From assembly GCF_001586775.1 (NCBI RefSeq), contig NZ_LQXS01000002.1, positions 372,001-436,000 of the forward strand: DNA of 64,000 nt. The letters are read 5' to 3'. Origin of the DNA: Sphingobacterium populi (GTDB lineage: Bacteria > Bacteroidota > Bacteroidia > Sphingobacteriales > Sphingobacteriaceae). This document shows, piece by piece, positions 27,851-38,729 of the stretch. Each line of letters begins with the position of its first letter. Position 1 is the first letter of the stretch. The notes beneath the pieces are model-generated. The model saw nothing but the letters and a program-made list of their open reading frames with translations. It was not told where the DNA came from and did not search any database. A program made the translations under genes and the position numbers.

Positions 27851-30800
27851 TTAGTTTGTTACTGCTTTTGTTTCTTTCACCTTTGGTGAACTTTCTTGCA
27901 CCGCACTATCGTCTGGTGTCAAGTCGTACATTGTAGGTGCTGCGATAAAGATGGATGAGTAGGTTGCTACAATAATACCGATCAAGATCGCGAAAGAGAA
28001 ACCTCTAATCACCTCGCCACCGAAGATAAACAGTACCGCCAATACAAAGATCAACGTCAACGACGTAATGATAGTACGGCTTAATGTAGAGTTGATCGCT
28101 TTGTTGATCGTGCTGCCTAAGTTTTCGTTTTTACCAAAAGGTTTTGATAAGTATTCACGAAGGCGGTCAAATACTACGACGGTGTCATTTACTGAGTAAG
28201 CTAATACGGTCAATAACGCAGCTACGAAGTGCTGATCAATATCTAAAGAGAATGGCACTAAACCATCTAACACCGAAAAGATACCCAATAATACGATACC
28301 ATCGTGTGTAGTAGAAATGGCCGCAGACACTGAATATTGCCATCTGCGGAAACGGATCAATATATACGCAGCGATGATTAAAATAGAGAATATAGCTGCA
28401 TAGATTGCACGGTCACGAATATCACTAGCAATAGAAGGACCAACTTTTTGTTGCGAAAGTATTTCGTATTTGTTGTCACCGACTTTTGATAACCCTTCAT
28501 TCAGCTTTGCCAATACTTCGCCATCGGCTTCGTCACTGGTTTCTTCGATGTGATACGTCGTAGTTACTTTAATCTGGTTTTCGCTACCGAAGGTTTTTAC
28601 CTCGGTAGTTAGTCCAAATACAGCATCTAAATTGCTGCGTACATCCTCTAAGTTTACATTATTATCGTAACGTACGGTGTACGTACGACCACCTTGGAAA
28701 TCTACACCAAGAGAGAATCCCTTCGTGAAGATCGAGATGATACACAGTATAGATACTACGATCGAAATAGTGAAATATAATTTTCTTTTTGCTACAAACT
28801 GGAAGTTGGCATTTTGCAATGTATTCGCAGACCAAGGGAAAGACACAGAAATCTTTTTGCCCTTATCTAACAAGTATTCGAAAATTAAACGAGAAATGAA
28901 AATCGCTGTGAACAATGAGGTAATGATACCAATGATCAACGTCGTTGCGAAACCTTGAATAGGTCCAGATCCGGTGAAGAACAAGATGACACCTACTAAT
29001 AATGTAGTGATTTGTGAATCGAGAATCGACGGCATTGCATGCTTATAACCATCTGCAATGGCTTGACGCATGGATTTACCAAGACCCAATTCCTCACGAA
29101 TACGTTCATAGATTAGCACGTTCGCATCGACGGCGGTTCCCATTGTCAATACGATACCGGCAATACCTGGTAAGGTTAATACTGCATTCAGCGAAGCTAG
29201 AATTCCTAGTAAGAAAAACACGTTGAATACCACAGCGATGTTGGCAGCAATACCTGCACGGTTGTAATACGCTACCATGAAAATCATGACAACAATAAAA
29301 CCAATTACTGCTGAATTGACACCAGCGTCAATCGCTGCCTGACCTAAGGAAGGTCCGACGATCGCTTCTTCTACGATTTTTGCGGTAGTAGGAAGGCGAC
29401 CTGCTTTCAATACATTGGCCAAATCTTTGGTATCATCGATCGTAAAGTTGCCAGAGATAGAAGAGTTGCCACCTGGAATCTCCTCATTCACCGTAGGTGC
29501 CGAATAAACGACGCCATCTAAGATAATCGCGATAGAAGCGTTGCTTTGTGCGGCTTGTGCTGTGATGCGTCTCCATTGACGAGCGCCTTCGGCATTCATT
29601 CCCATAGATACAACAGGTCTGTTGTTCTGATCGAAATCGTCGCGTGCTTCGGTGATTACGTCACCTGTAAGTACGGCACCTGTCTCGGTATTACTTGTTT
29701 TTATCGCAAAAAGTGATAAAAAATCAGGTGAGTTGTGTTCCGGTTTTACAGACCACATAAATTTTAAGTTCGAAGGAATCATCGAACGTACTTCAGGGCG
29801 AGTTAAGTATTGGTTAACGCGTGCGGTATCCTTCAAATGTGCATAACCTACTGTTGCACCAGGCGTAAGTGAAGGTTGTCCGTTTTGCCCTTGGTACACG
29901 GAAGGATTTAGAATTGCAAACAGCGGATTTTGCTGCGCTAGCTGCGCTTGTACTGCTGAAGTATCTGTCTCATTGTTCTTCGCACCTAAATTGGCTAATA
30001 GGTTAGCATCTGAAGCAGTGCTATCTGTAGCGGTAGTATCGTTGCTTGTTGCTGAAGCAGTGCTTGTTTTATCATTACGCAAAGCTGCTGCTAAAGTTTT
30101 GTCGATATTTTCCAATAATGGGTAGACATCAGGGTTGCTATGCGTTTCAAAAAACTCCAATTTAGCGGATCCTTGTAGCAATTTACGAACGCGATCTTCG
30201 TCTTTAATACCCGGAAGTTCGACTAAGATACGGTTAGTACCTTGCTGAATCTGGATGTTTGGAGAAGCTACACCGAACTTGTCGATACGCGTACGCAAAA
30301 CTTTGTATGAATTTTCGATGGCATTGTCTGCTTCGCGTTTCAGCCAAGTGCGAACTTGACCTTCTGAATTGTTAGCATTAACAGATGCTGCATTATCTTT
30401 TGTAGCAAAGAAAGAGGCAATCGGTGTGCCTGAACCAGATGCTTTGTACTCATCTACAAATAAGTCGATCAACGACGTATTAGTCGATTTGCTTTTAGCT
30501 AAAGCACTTTCCAACGATTTGTTGAAAGCTTGATCCTTTGGATTGTTCGCTAGGTTACGGATCAACTCATCGAGTGAGATTTCCATCGTAACGTTCATAC
30601 CACCTTTAAGATCTAGTCCTAAAGCAATCTCCCGTGCTTTCGCTTCGCGATAGGTATACTTGGCCACACCAAGATTGTACACTACCTGCCCAGCAACCGA
30701 ATCCAAATACGCTTTTTCTTTGAGCATGTCGCCCTGTGCGTATTCTGCGGCATCGCTTTCCACTTTTCTGGTTACAAAAGTGAAAGATAGGGAGTAGAGG

Positions 30801-30853
30801 CATGCTAACGAAACCACTACTACCAAAAATTTAATCAGCCCTTTACTCTGCAT
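27851..30853 (-). CDS. secDF: Protein translocase SecDF, fused
   Basis: 1000 residues joining SecD and SecF, the form usual in Bacteroidota. The SecD half has a first membrane helix, a large periplasmic P1 region (LVELPGIKDEDRVRKLL) with a Ser/Thr/Asp-rich low-complexity insert at about 260-300, and TMGTAVDANVLIYERIREEL in helix 4. The SecF half begins near SFPWSANTLQNANFQF and has GVDFQGGRTY and AYSVNDTVVVFDRLREYL. Twelve membrane helices are expected. It uses proton motive force to pull secreted proteins through SecYEG. A minus-strand -7 box TACCTTTG (30928-30921) lies 68 bases upstream. Confidence 0.96.
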   Translation of the reverse strand: MQSKGLIKFLVVVVSLACLYSLSFTFVTRKVESDAAEYAQGDMLKEKAYLDSVAGQVVYNLGVAKYTYREAKAREIALGLDLKGGMNVTMEISLDELIRNLANNPKDQAFNKSLESALAKSKSTNTSLIDLFVDEYKASGSGTPIASFFATKDNAASVNANNSEGQVRTWLKREADNAIENSYKVLRTRIDKFGVASPNIQIQQGTNRILVELPGIKDEDRVRKLLQGSAKLEFFETHSNPDVYPLLENIDKTLAAALRNDKTSTASATSNDTTATDSTASDANLLANLGAKNNETDTSAVQAQLAQQNPLFAILNPSVYQGQNGQPSLTPGATVGYAHLKDTARVNQYLTRPEVRSMIPSNLKFMWSVKPEHNSPDFLSLFAIKTSNTETGAVLTGDVITEARDDFDQNNRPVVSMGMNAEGARQWRRITAQAAQSNASIAIILDGVVYSAPTVNEEIPGGNSSISGNFTIDDTKDLANVLKAGRLPTTAKIVEEAIVGPSLGQAAIDAGVNSAVIGFIVVMIFMVAYYNRAGIAANIAVVFNVFFLLGILASLNAVLTLPGIAGIVLTMGTAVDANVLIYERIREELGLGKSMRQAIADGYKHAMPSILDSQITTLLVGVILFFTGSGPIQGFATTLIIGIITSLFTAIFISRLIFEYLLDKGKKISVSFPWSANTLQNANFQFVAKRKLYFTISIVVSILCIISIFTKGFSLGVDFQGGRTYTVRYDNNVNLEDVRSNLDAVFGLTTEVKTFGSENQIKVTTTYHIEETSDEADGEVLAKLNEGLSKVGDNKYEILSQQKVGPSIASDIRDRAIYAAIFSILIIAAYILIRFRRWQYSVSAAISTTHDGIVLLGIFSVLDGLVPFSLDIDQHFVAALLTVLAYSVNDTVVVFDRLREYLSKPFGKNENLGSTINKAINSTLSRTIITSLTLIFVLAVLFIFGGEVIRGFSFAILIGIIVATYSSIFIAAPTMYDLTPDDSAVQESSPKVKETKAVTN

Positions 30854-31010
30854 TTCTATCAGTCGTTATAATTAAGATTTGTTGTATTTTCAGTTTAATA
30901 ATAAAAATATTCAAGATTTGCAAAGGTATAAAAAAATGGAAAAAACAAGAGTATTATCACAAACAATTGACGGTTAAGTTTGTGTTCGCCATAATGTTTA
31001 ACAGTATAGC

Positions 31011-31053
31011 AAAAGAAAGCGCTCCTTTTGCATAGCAAAAAGAGCGCTTTCTT
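31011..31053 (-). terminator. Terminator of the small outer-membrane protein gene
   Basis: Stem AAGAAAGCGCTC/GAGCGCTTTCTT (31013-31024 with 31042-31053), T-rich on the minus-strand exit. Confidence 0.75.
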
Positions 31054-31069
31054 ATTATTTGATTTTTTT

Positions 31070-31537
31070 TTAGTTCAATGTAAATTTCAAACCGATGCTG
31101 AAACGAGCTGGCTCAAAGTTTGATCTGTTCGTTAAATTCCACCAAGGCTTCCAGTCAAAGTGCATAGCTAAGGGCGCTTGAGGGACTTTGAACTCTAGAC
31201 CGGCTGCTGGACGAAGCGCGAAGTAAGTTCTTTCATTATTAAAACCGATTTGCGGACCTACACCTAAATACCATGTTAGTCCATTAGCGCCTTGTATTGC
31301 TTGGTTGTACGAGTAATCTACTCCTAGAATAGTTGCGCCACCACCAAATAAAACCTGTGCATTTGCTGCGTTATTGCCGCCAAAGTTGTGCTTAATTTGT
31401 GGACCTACGAATGTACGGCCATCTCCTAAATCAATACCTAAACCAAGGGCTGTTCCGTACGGAGTCTGTGCTTTTGCTTCTTGTGCGCTAAATGCAAGTG
31501 CAAATGCAGCGCCTAATGATAGTAGTACCTTTTTCAT
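31070..31537 (-). CDS. Small outer-membrane beta-barrel-like protein
   Basis: 155 residues from the Met at 31537 (MKKVLLSLGAAFALAF), which starts a clean signal peptide cleaved near AKAQ; the frame upstream is leader. The mature chain alternates hydrophobic and glycine/aromatic residues (GLGIDLGDGRTFVGPQI, WYLGVGPQIGF, FSIGLKFTLN) like an eight-stranded barrel, though it ends in Asn rather than the usual Phe. It is not a named family that I can identify. Divergent from guaB, with 192 bases between starts. Confidence 0.75.
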   Translation of the reverse strand: MKKVLLSLGAAFALAFSAQEAKAQTPYGTALGLGIDLGDGRTFVGPQIKHNFGGNNAANAQVLFGGGATILGVDYSYNQAIQGANGLTWYLGVGPQIGFNNERTYFALRPAAGLEFKVPQAPLAMHFDWKPWWNLTNRSNFEPARFSIGLKFTLN

Positions 31538-31564
31538 AGTTGATGTAATTAGATAACTTAATAA

Positions 31565-33205
<1,641 letters not shown>

Positions 33206-33227
33206 GGTTTATATTGCTATAACATGC

Positions 33228-33258
33228 AATCCCGCTCCGAAAGGAAGCGGGATTTTTC
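33228..33258 (+). terminator. Terminator of guaB
   Basis: AATCCCGCT/AGCGGGATT stem (33228-33236 with 33246-33254) then T's. Confidence 0.85.
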
Positions 33259-33377
33259 TTTGATACATAGTGCAGATTCTCAACTTGGGTAGGGCTTCCT
33301 CATTTGCATCTTTCATCATAAATTAATACATTGCTGATATAGAGTTTAAATCTTAATGTTCATTAAAACTAGAAACT

Positions 33378-33509
33378 ATGGGTAAAGGTGATAAGAAAAC
33401 GAAAAGAGGAAAAATCATTACAGGGTCTTACGGAACAAGTAGACCAGGAAAAAGAACAGAAGGGCGAAAACCTTCGGACACGACAGCCACTAAGAAAGTA
33501 GAAGCATAA
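33378..33509 (+). CDS. thx: 30S ribosomal protein THX
   Basis: 43-residue, very basic protein starting MGKGDKKTKRGKI and continuing with the GSYGTSRPGK motif. This is the THX protein known from Thermus 30S subunits and common in Bacteroidota, where it sits in a cavity at the top of the 30S head. Too short for usual gene finders. It lies 172 bases after guaB and ends in a terminator that also serves convergent lysS. Confidence 0.88.
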   Translation: MGKGDKKTKRGKIITGSYGTSRPGKRTEGRKPSDTTATKKVEA

Positions 33510-33546
33510 AAAATGGGCGAACATCTCGATGTTCGCCCATTTTTTA
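33508..33546. terminator. Bidirectional terminator between thx and lysS
   Basis: Long stem AAAAAATGGGCGAACAT/ATGTTCGCCCATTTTTT with a 4-base loop; the left arm begins inside the thx stop codon. Confidence 0.85.
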
Positions 33547-33564
33547 TGCTAGTTTATAACAGGT

Positions 33565-35286
33565 TTACTGCGCTGCTGCAAACCAAGCTGTCACTTCTTC
33601 CTTCGAAGGCATGGACAGATCGAGTTTTAATTTCTTGCGCATTCCGCCCAAGTCATTAAATACCTTATTTGGATTCGCCTCTTTCAAGGATTCGATAGTC
33701 TCAAACCCCATTTTTTGTAAGACAGGAATCCAGCCAGCAGGAATACCCAATGCAGCAAATTCGTCGTCGGCAGATACTTTGCTGACTTTCTCAGGACGCA
33801 TCTGCGGGAAGAATAATACTTCTTGAATAGAAGGATTATTGGTCAAGAACATGATTAAGCGATCCATGCCAATTCCTAATCCTGAAGTAGGTGGCATACC
33901 GTACTCTAATGCACGCAAGAAATCCTGATCGATAAACATTGCTTCATCATCACCTTTTTCGGAAAGCGTTAGCTGATCTTCAAAACGTGCACGCTGATCG
34001 ATCGGATCATTCAACTCCGAATACGCATTGGCAATTTCTTTACCACATACCATCAATTCGAATCGTTCTGTCAATTCCGGATTATCGCGATGTTTCTTCG
34101 TTAATGGCGACATTTCAATAGGGTAGTCGGTGATGAAAGTCGGCTGAATGAAATTGCCTTCACATTTTTCGCCAAAAATTTCATCAATCAACTTTCCTTT
34201 GCCCATTGTCTCGTTTACCGCGATGCCCATGCCCAAGGCTGCTTCGCGCAATTGCGCTTCAGATTTTCCAGAGATATCAAAGCCTGTAAACTGCTTGATC
34301 GCATCAGTCATCGTTACACGTGCATAAGGCGCTTTGAAATCCACTTTGTGCTCGCCAAATGTAGCCTCAGAAGTACCATTTACTGCAATCGCACAATGCT
34401 CCAATAGTTTTTCAGTGAACTCCATCATCCAGTTGTAATCCTTGTACGCTACGTAGATTTCCATAGCAGTGAATTCTGGATTGTGCGTACGATCCATTCC
34501 TTCATTACGGAAGTTTTTAGAGAATTCATATACACCGTCGAATCCGCCTACGATCAGTCGTTTTAGGTATAATTCGTTCGCGATCCGCAGATAAAGTGGA
34601 ATATCCAACGCATTGTGATGTGTTACAAACGGACGAGCCGCCGCGCCACCTGGTATAGATTGTAGTACCGGAGTTTCTACCTCCATATAGCCTGCGTCAT
34701 CAAAAAATCGACGCATCGCACTGTAAAGCTTCGTGCGCTTCACAAAAATTTCTTTGTTTTGTGCATTTACAATCAGATCCACATAGCGCATACGGTAGCG
34801 TTGCTCCGGATCGGTGAAGGCATCATATACTTTGCCATCTGCCTCTTTTACGATAGGTAATGGGCGCAAAGCTTTAGTAAGTACTTTAAGCTCTTGTACA
34901 TGTATACTGATTTCGCCCGTTTGCGTAGTAAATACATACCCTTTAATACCGATAATGTCGCCAATATCTAAAAGTTTCTTAAAAACAGTATTGTATAGCG
35001 CCTTATCTTCACCAGCACAGATATCGTCGCGCTTCACATAAGCTTGAATGCGTCCGGTAGAATCCTGTAATTCTACGAAAGATGCGCTACCCATGATCCG
35101 GCGGCTCATAATCCTTCCTGCAAAACTGATGTTCTTATAGTTTAACTTATCTCTTTTGTAATTTTCCGTGATATCGGCTGCGGTTACATTGACTTCAAAC
35201 TCCTCGGCAGGGTAAGGGTTTATACCTAAATTGATAATGCCTTGTAAATTCTCCCTGCGTTGCTGTTCCTGTGCGGAAAGTGCCAT
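33565..35286 (-). CDS. lysS: Lysyl-tRNA synthetase, class II
   Basis: 573 residues. An N-terminal OB-fold anticodon-binding domain (about 50-165, SFAGRIMSRRIMG) leads to the class II core: motif 1 (METPVLQSIPGGA), motif 2 (FRNEGMDRTHNPEFT) and motif 3 (GLGIGMDRLIMFL). About 65 residues follow the core, with a LNDLGGMRKKL segment resembling a helix-hairpin-helix; such an extension is usual in Bacteroidota LysS. It charges tRNA-Lys. A -7 box TAAGTTTG (35325-35318, minus strand) lies 32 bases upstream. Confidence 0.97.
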   Translation of the reverse strand: MALSAQEQQRRENLQGIINLGINPYPAEEFEVNVTAADITENYKRDKLNYKNISFAGRIMSRRIMGSASFVELQDSTGRIQAYVKRDDICAGEDKALYNTVFKKLLDIGDIIGIKGYVFTTQTGEISIHVQELKVLTKALRPLPIVKEADGKVYDAFTDPEQRYRMRYVDLIVNAQNKEIFVKRTKLYSAMRRFFDDAGYMEVETPVLQSIPGGAAARPFVTHHNALDIPLYLRIANELYLKRLIVGGFDGVYEFSKNFRNEGMDRTHNPEFTAMEIYVAYKDYNWMMEFTEKLLEHCAIAVNGTSEATFGEHKVDFKAPYARVTMTDAIKQFTGFDISGKSEAQLREAALGMGIAVNETMGKGKLIDEIFGEKCEGNFIQPTFITDYPIEMSPLTKKHRDNPELTERFELMVCGKEIANAYSELNDPIDQRARFEDQLTLSEKGDDEAMFIDQDFLRALEYGMPPTSGLGIGMDRLIMFLTNNPSIQEVLFFPQMRPEKVSKVSADDEFAALGIPAGWIPVLQKMGFETIESLKEANPNKVFNDLGGMRKKLKLDLSMPSKEEVTAWFAAAQ

Positions 35287-35415
35287 ATGATTTTCTTTTT
35301 TCTTATTTTTCCAATTGCAAACTTAGGAAATTTAAAGGGCTAAATTGACTTAAAATTGCGTTACATGATGTCAGGCCCATTCCTGAGGGACAATGCAACA
35401 TTATTTACTGAAATG

Positions 35416-35447
35416 TTTGATTATGTTTGCGAAATACGTTAACTTTG
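35416..35447 (+). promoter_or_regulatory. Promoter of rpmE2
   Basis: TTTG (35416-35419), 20 bases, TAACTTTG (35440-35447); the start codon is 40 bases downstream. Confidence 0.75.
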
Positions 35448-35486
35448 CACCTCAATTATTGAGTATACAAGTAATCATAAGATAAA

Positions 35487-35735
35487 ATGAAAAAAGATTT
35501 GCATCCATCAAACTACAGATTAGTAGTCTTCAAAGATATGTCTAACGACTACGCTTTCTTGACAAAATCATGTGTAGATACAAAAGAGACGACCACTTGG
35601 GAAGATGGTAACGAGTATCCATTGGTCAAATTGGAGATTTCCCACACTTCGCACCCATTTTATACCGGTAAAATGAAGTTGGTAGATACAGCAGGACGTA
35701 TCGACAAATTCCGCAGCCGTTACAACAAGAAGTAA
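35487..35735 (+). CDS. rpmE2: 50S ribosomal protein L31, type B
   Basis: 82 residues starting [11 protein letters not shown], with [19 protein letters not shown] near the end. It lacks the CxxC zinc-binding pair of the standard L31, so it is the zinc-independent type B; in Bacteroidota this is often the only L31. The gene is monocistronic with its own promoter and terminator. Confidence 0.95.
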   Translation: MKKDLHPSNYRLVVFKDMSNDYAFLTKSCVDTKETTTWEDGNEYPLVKLEISHTSHPFYTGKMKLVDTAGRIDKFRSRYNKK

Positions 35736-35763
35736 TAATCTGTCAATACAGATGTATACATAT

Positions 35764-35797
35764 AAAAGTCTCGATCAATACGATCGAGACTTTTTTT
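35764..35797 (+). terminator. Terminator of rpmE2
   Basis: AAAAGTCTCGATC/GATCGAGACTTTT, 13 pairs, loop AATAC, T tail. Confidence 0.88.
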
Positions 35798-35872
35798 GTT
35801 TACGTATTTACGTTATCAGCACACCCATGAACAGCATGTAGTACCTCTGCTATAGTTTTGTATCTTTATGCC

Positions 35873-37090
35873 ATGATCGATAGTGTGTTTCTGTTTGATG
35901 ATGCGCCGTGGCGCCGTCAATTATTGCCATTGGTCGCTACACGACCAGTCTCAGATCTTCGAGTAGGTATCAATACGATTGCGCAGAAATGGGCATGGTA
36001 CACCAAAAATAAGACGATATTCTTTCTTACCGTAGATTATCTGCGTGGAAAGTATGGTAATTCGATCGATCAGCTCGCATCTGCAATTGTTATCAAAGGC
36101 AATGTGATACCCAATGATCGATTGGTGGAAGAAATCCGAAACTTATCGGTCGGCACTGTCTTGATGACGCAGGGCGAATGGATTGCATGTAATATTGATA
36201 AATTACATGATTTTACGCCCTTACTTTTGAGTACCTTACGAGCAGTAGAATATAATGACTTGGTGCGATTTATTAATTATCCTGAAGATGTTTACCGCGT
36301 CAATGCAATTGAAATAACCGAAGATTTACGAAGAAATTTTTCCGATACTAACTCAGGGTCATTACCAAAACACAATACATACTACGGCGATCAAATAAAA
36401 ATTGATGGAGTACATTCGTTTCGTGGTGCTACGCTCAACGCCGAAGAAGGGCCAATTTACATTGGCGAAGGCGCAATATTAGAAGATGGTATATCGATTA
36501 AGGGGCCAGCTGCGATTTGTGCAGGTGCCCGCGTGAAAACAGGATCTCGGATTTATCCCAACGTCACGATCGGGCCTGGCTCAACAGTTTGCGGCGAGAT
36601 CAATAATACGGTGATTTGGGGCAACTCGGCAAAAGGACACGAAGGTTATTTGGGCTGTGCCGTTATTGGAGAAGGTTGCAACCTGGGTGCTGGTACATCT
36701 AATTCCAATTTAAGAAATGATTGGAAGAATGTGCGACTGTACGATTATGCTAGCCATGCGTATCGGGATACAGGTATGCAAAAATGCGGTATGATCATGG
36801 GAGATTTTGCGATGGTTGCTATCCACACACGCTTTACCACTGGTACGGTAGTTGGTGTTGGAGTGCAGGTGGCATTATCAGGTTTTGTGCCCAAGTTCGT
36901 TCCGGACTTTCTATGGCTTACAGATACGAATGCCACAAATTATCAGTTGGATAAGTTCCTGACGATGCTGGAACGTGCCGGTGCGAAAAAAATTAATACG
37001 ATGAATCCTTTGGATTCCCGTATCTTTGAATATCAGTATACTGATACGGATTATTTAAGAAAAGAGTATTTATACAAATTATCAAAATAA
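35873..37090 (+). CDS. GlmU-like putative sugar nucleotidyltransferase (NTP_transf_4)
   Basis: 405 residues from the Met at 35873 (MIDSVFLFDD). The N-terminal region lacks the G-x-G-T-R-M pyrophosphorylase signature of true GlmU but has the DAPWRRQLLPL and TRPVSDLRVG motifs of the Bacteroidota NTP_transf_4 family. The second half is a left-handed beta-helix of hexapeptide repeats (IYIGEGAILEDGISI, GARVKTGSRIYP) as in GlmU acetyltransferase. It may act in cell-wall sugar metabolism, but this is unproven. It leads an operon with tpiA and prmA (gaps of 5 and 2 bases). A TAGTTTTG box ends 12 bases before the start, implying a very short leader. Confidence 0.85.
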   Translation: MIDSVFLFDDAPWRRQLLPLVATRPVSDLRVGINTIAQKWAWYTKNKTIFFLTVDYLRGKYGNSIDQLASAIVIKGNVIPNDRLVEEIRNLSVGTVLMTQGEWIACNIDKLHDFTPLLLSTLRAVEYNDLVRFINYPEDVYRVNAIEITEDLRRNFSDTNSGSLPKHNTYYGDQIKIDGVHSFRGATLNAEEGPIYIGEGAILEDGISIKGPAAICAGARVKTGSRIYPNVTIGPGSTVCGEINNTVIWGNSAKGHEGYLGCAVIGEGCNLGAGTSNSNLRNDWKNVRLYDYASHAYRDTGMQKCGMIMGDFAMVAIHTRFTTGTVVGVGVQVALSGFVPKFVPDFLWLTDTNATNYQLDKFLTMLERAGAKKINTMNPLDSRIFEYQYTDTDYLRKEYLYKLSK

Positions 37091-37095
37091 AAATT

Positions 37096-37866
37096 ATGCG
37101 TAAGAATATCGTTGCAGGAAATTGGAAAATGAATTTAGACTATGAGTCTGGTGTGAGCTTATTTTCAGAAATTGTAAACATGGCTAAGGATGAAGTGATT
37201 GGTGCTCAGGAGGTCGTTGTTTGTAGTCCTGCTATACATTTATCTAGTATTGCAAAACTGGCAAATGGTGTCAATAATGTGCATGTAGGTGCGCAGAACA
37301 TTCACCAAGCAGAGTCTGGAGCGTACACGGGCGAAATTTCGGCCTCGCAGGTGAAATCTGTTGGTGCTGCATATGTTATATTAGGCCATTCAGAGCGTCG
37401 TGCTTACTTCCACGAGACAAATGCTTTATTGGCAGAGAAGGTAGATGCTACGCTTAAGCATCAGTTAAAACCTATTTTCTGTATTGGCGAGACCAAAGAG
37501 GAGCGTGAGTCAGGTAGTTTTTTTGATGTTATTAAGGCACAATTAGAGACAGCTTTGTTCCACCTTTCTGCAAGCGATTTCGCACAAGTAGTATTGGCTT
37601 ATGAGCCAGTTTGGGCAATTGGAACTGGGCTAACTGCATCGCCAGAGCAAGCACAAGAAGTGCACGCTTTTATTCGAGCTACGGTTGCCGAAAAGTATGG
37701 TGAAGCGGTAGCAGATGCTACATCAATTCTTTATGGCGGAAGTTGCAATCCGTCAAATGCAGAAAGCTTATTTTCACAAAAAGACATTGATGGCGGTTTG
37801 ATCGGCGGTGCTTCACTGAAATCACGTGACTTTTTGGATATCGTGAAGGTATTCAACACTAAATAA
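37096..37866 (+). CDS. tpiA: Triosephosphate isomerase
   Basis: 256 residues, full TIM barrel. GNWKMN carries the catalytic Lys, GHSERR the electrophilic His, and AYEPVWAIGTG the catalytic Glu with the mobile loop; YGGSCNPSNA binds phosphate. Interconverts dihydroxyacetone phosphate and glyceraldehyde 3-phosphate. Tightly packed between the GlmU-like gene and prmA. Confidence 0.98.
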   Translation: MRKNIVAGNWKMNLDYESGVSLFSEIVNMAKDEVIGAQEVVVCSPAIHLSSIAKLANGVNNVHVGAQNIHQAESGAYTGEISASQVKSVGAAYVILGHSERRAYFHETNALLAEKVDATLKHQLKPIFCIGETKEERESGSFFDVIKAQLETALFHLSASDFAQVVLAYEPVWAIGTGLTASPEQAQEVHAFIRATVAEKYGEAVADATSILYGGSCNPSNAESLFSQKDIDGGLIGGASLKSRDFLDIVKVFNTK

Positions 37867-37868
37867 AT

Positions 37869-38705
37869 ATGAAATATACATCAGTTGCTTTTTCATCTTC
37901 CGACATGGAAGTGTGGCAAAAAGATCTACTGATAGCCGAATTAGGTGTTATAGGCTACGATACGTTCGAAGATTCTACGGATGGTTTCGTAGCTTATATT
38001 CCATCGGCTAATCTGGATATTCCTGCATTAGAAGCTTTGCTGGTTCGCGAGGCGACAGATTACGAGGTAGATTATCAGGTGCAAGAAATAGAAGATCAAA
38101 ATTGGAATGTGCTGTGGGAAAGCAATTTTCAACCCATTACGGTTGACGATCGCTTGTATGTGCGGGCTACATTTCATGAGTCGCAACCGCAGTATGAGTA
38201 TGAGATCGTAATCGATCCAAAAATGTCTTTTGGAACCGGACACCATCAAACAACAGCGATGATGTTATCCTACGTGCTGAATGCCGATTTGAAAGATGCA
38301 TCGGTATTAGATATGGGATGTGGCACTGGAATCCTTGCCATTGCGGCAGCAAAACGTGATGCTAAATCTATTCTCGCAGTCGATTATGATGAAATCTGCG
38401 TTCAAAGTGTGATTGAGAATAGTGCTTTAAATCATGTGAAAAATATTGATGTGGTATTGGGTTCTCAGGAGCAGATCATCGGTAAGCGGTTTGATGTGAT
38501 TTTGGCTAATATCAACCGAAATATTTTATTTGACCAAATGGAAAGCTATTCTGATTGCTTGAATACGAATGGCAAGCTTTATGTGTCAGGGTTTTATGAG
38601 GGTGAGGATTTGGAGATGTTAAAACAAAAGGCACTTTCATGTGGTTTGACATTCAATAATCATCACGTTTTAGATCGTTGGTGTTCTGCGATGTTTGTAA
38701 AATAG
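37869..38705 (+). CDS. prmA: Ribosomal protein L11 methyltransferase
   Basis: 278 residues. The N-terminal substrate-recruiting domain is followed by a SAM-dependent methyltransferase with DPKMSFGTGHHQTT, LDMGCGTGILAIAA (motif I) and ILANINRNIL (the NxNR-like catalytic motif). It trimethylates amino groups of L11. The start is 2 bases after the tpiA stop. Confidence 0.95.
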   Translation: MKYTSVAFSSSDMEVWQKDLLIAELGVIGYDTFEDSTDGFVAYIPSANLDIPALEALLVREATDYEVDYQVQEIEDQNWNVLWESNFQPITVDDRLYVRATFHESQPQYEYEIVIDPKMSFGTGHHQTTAMMLSYVLNADLKDASVLDMGCGTGILAIAAAKRDAKSILAVDYDEICVQSVIENSALNHVKNIDVVLGSQEQIIGKRFDVILANINRNILFDQMESYSDCLNTNGKLYVSGFYEGEDLEMLKQKALSCGLTFNNHHVLDRWCSAMFVK

Positions 38706-38729
38706 TAGCAAGATAGGTTAGTAAGAGAT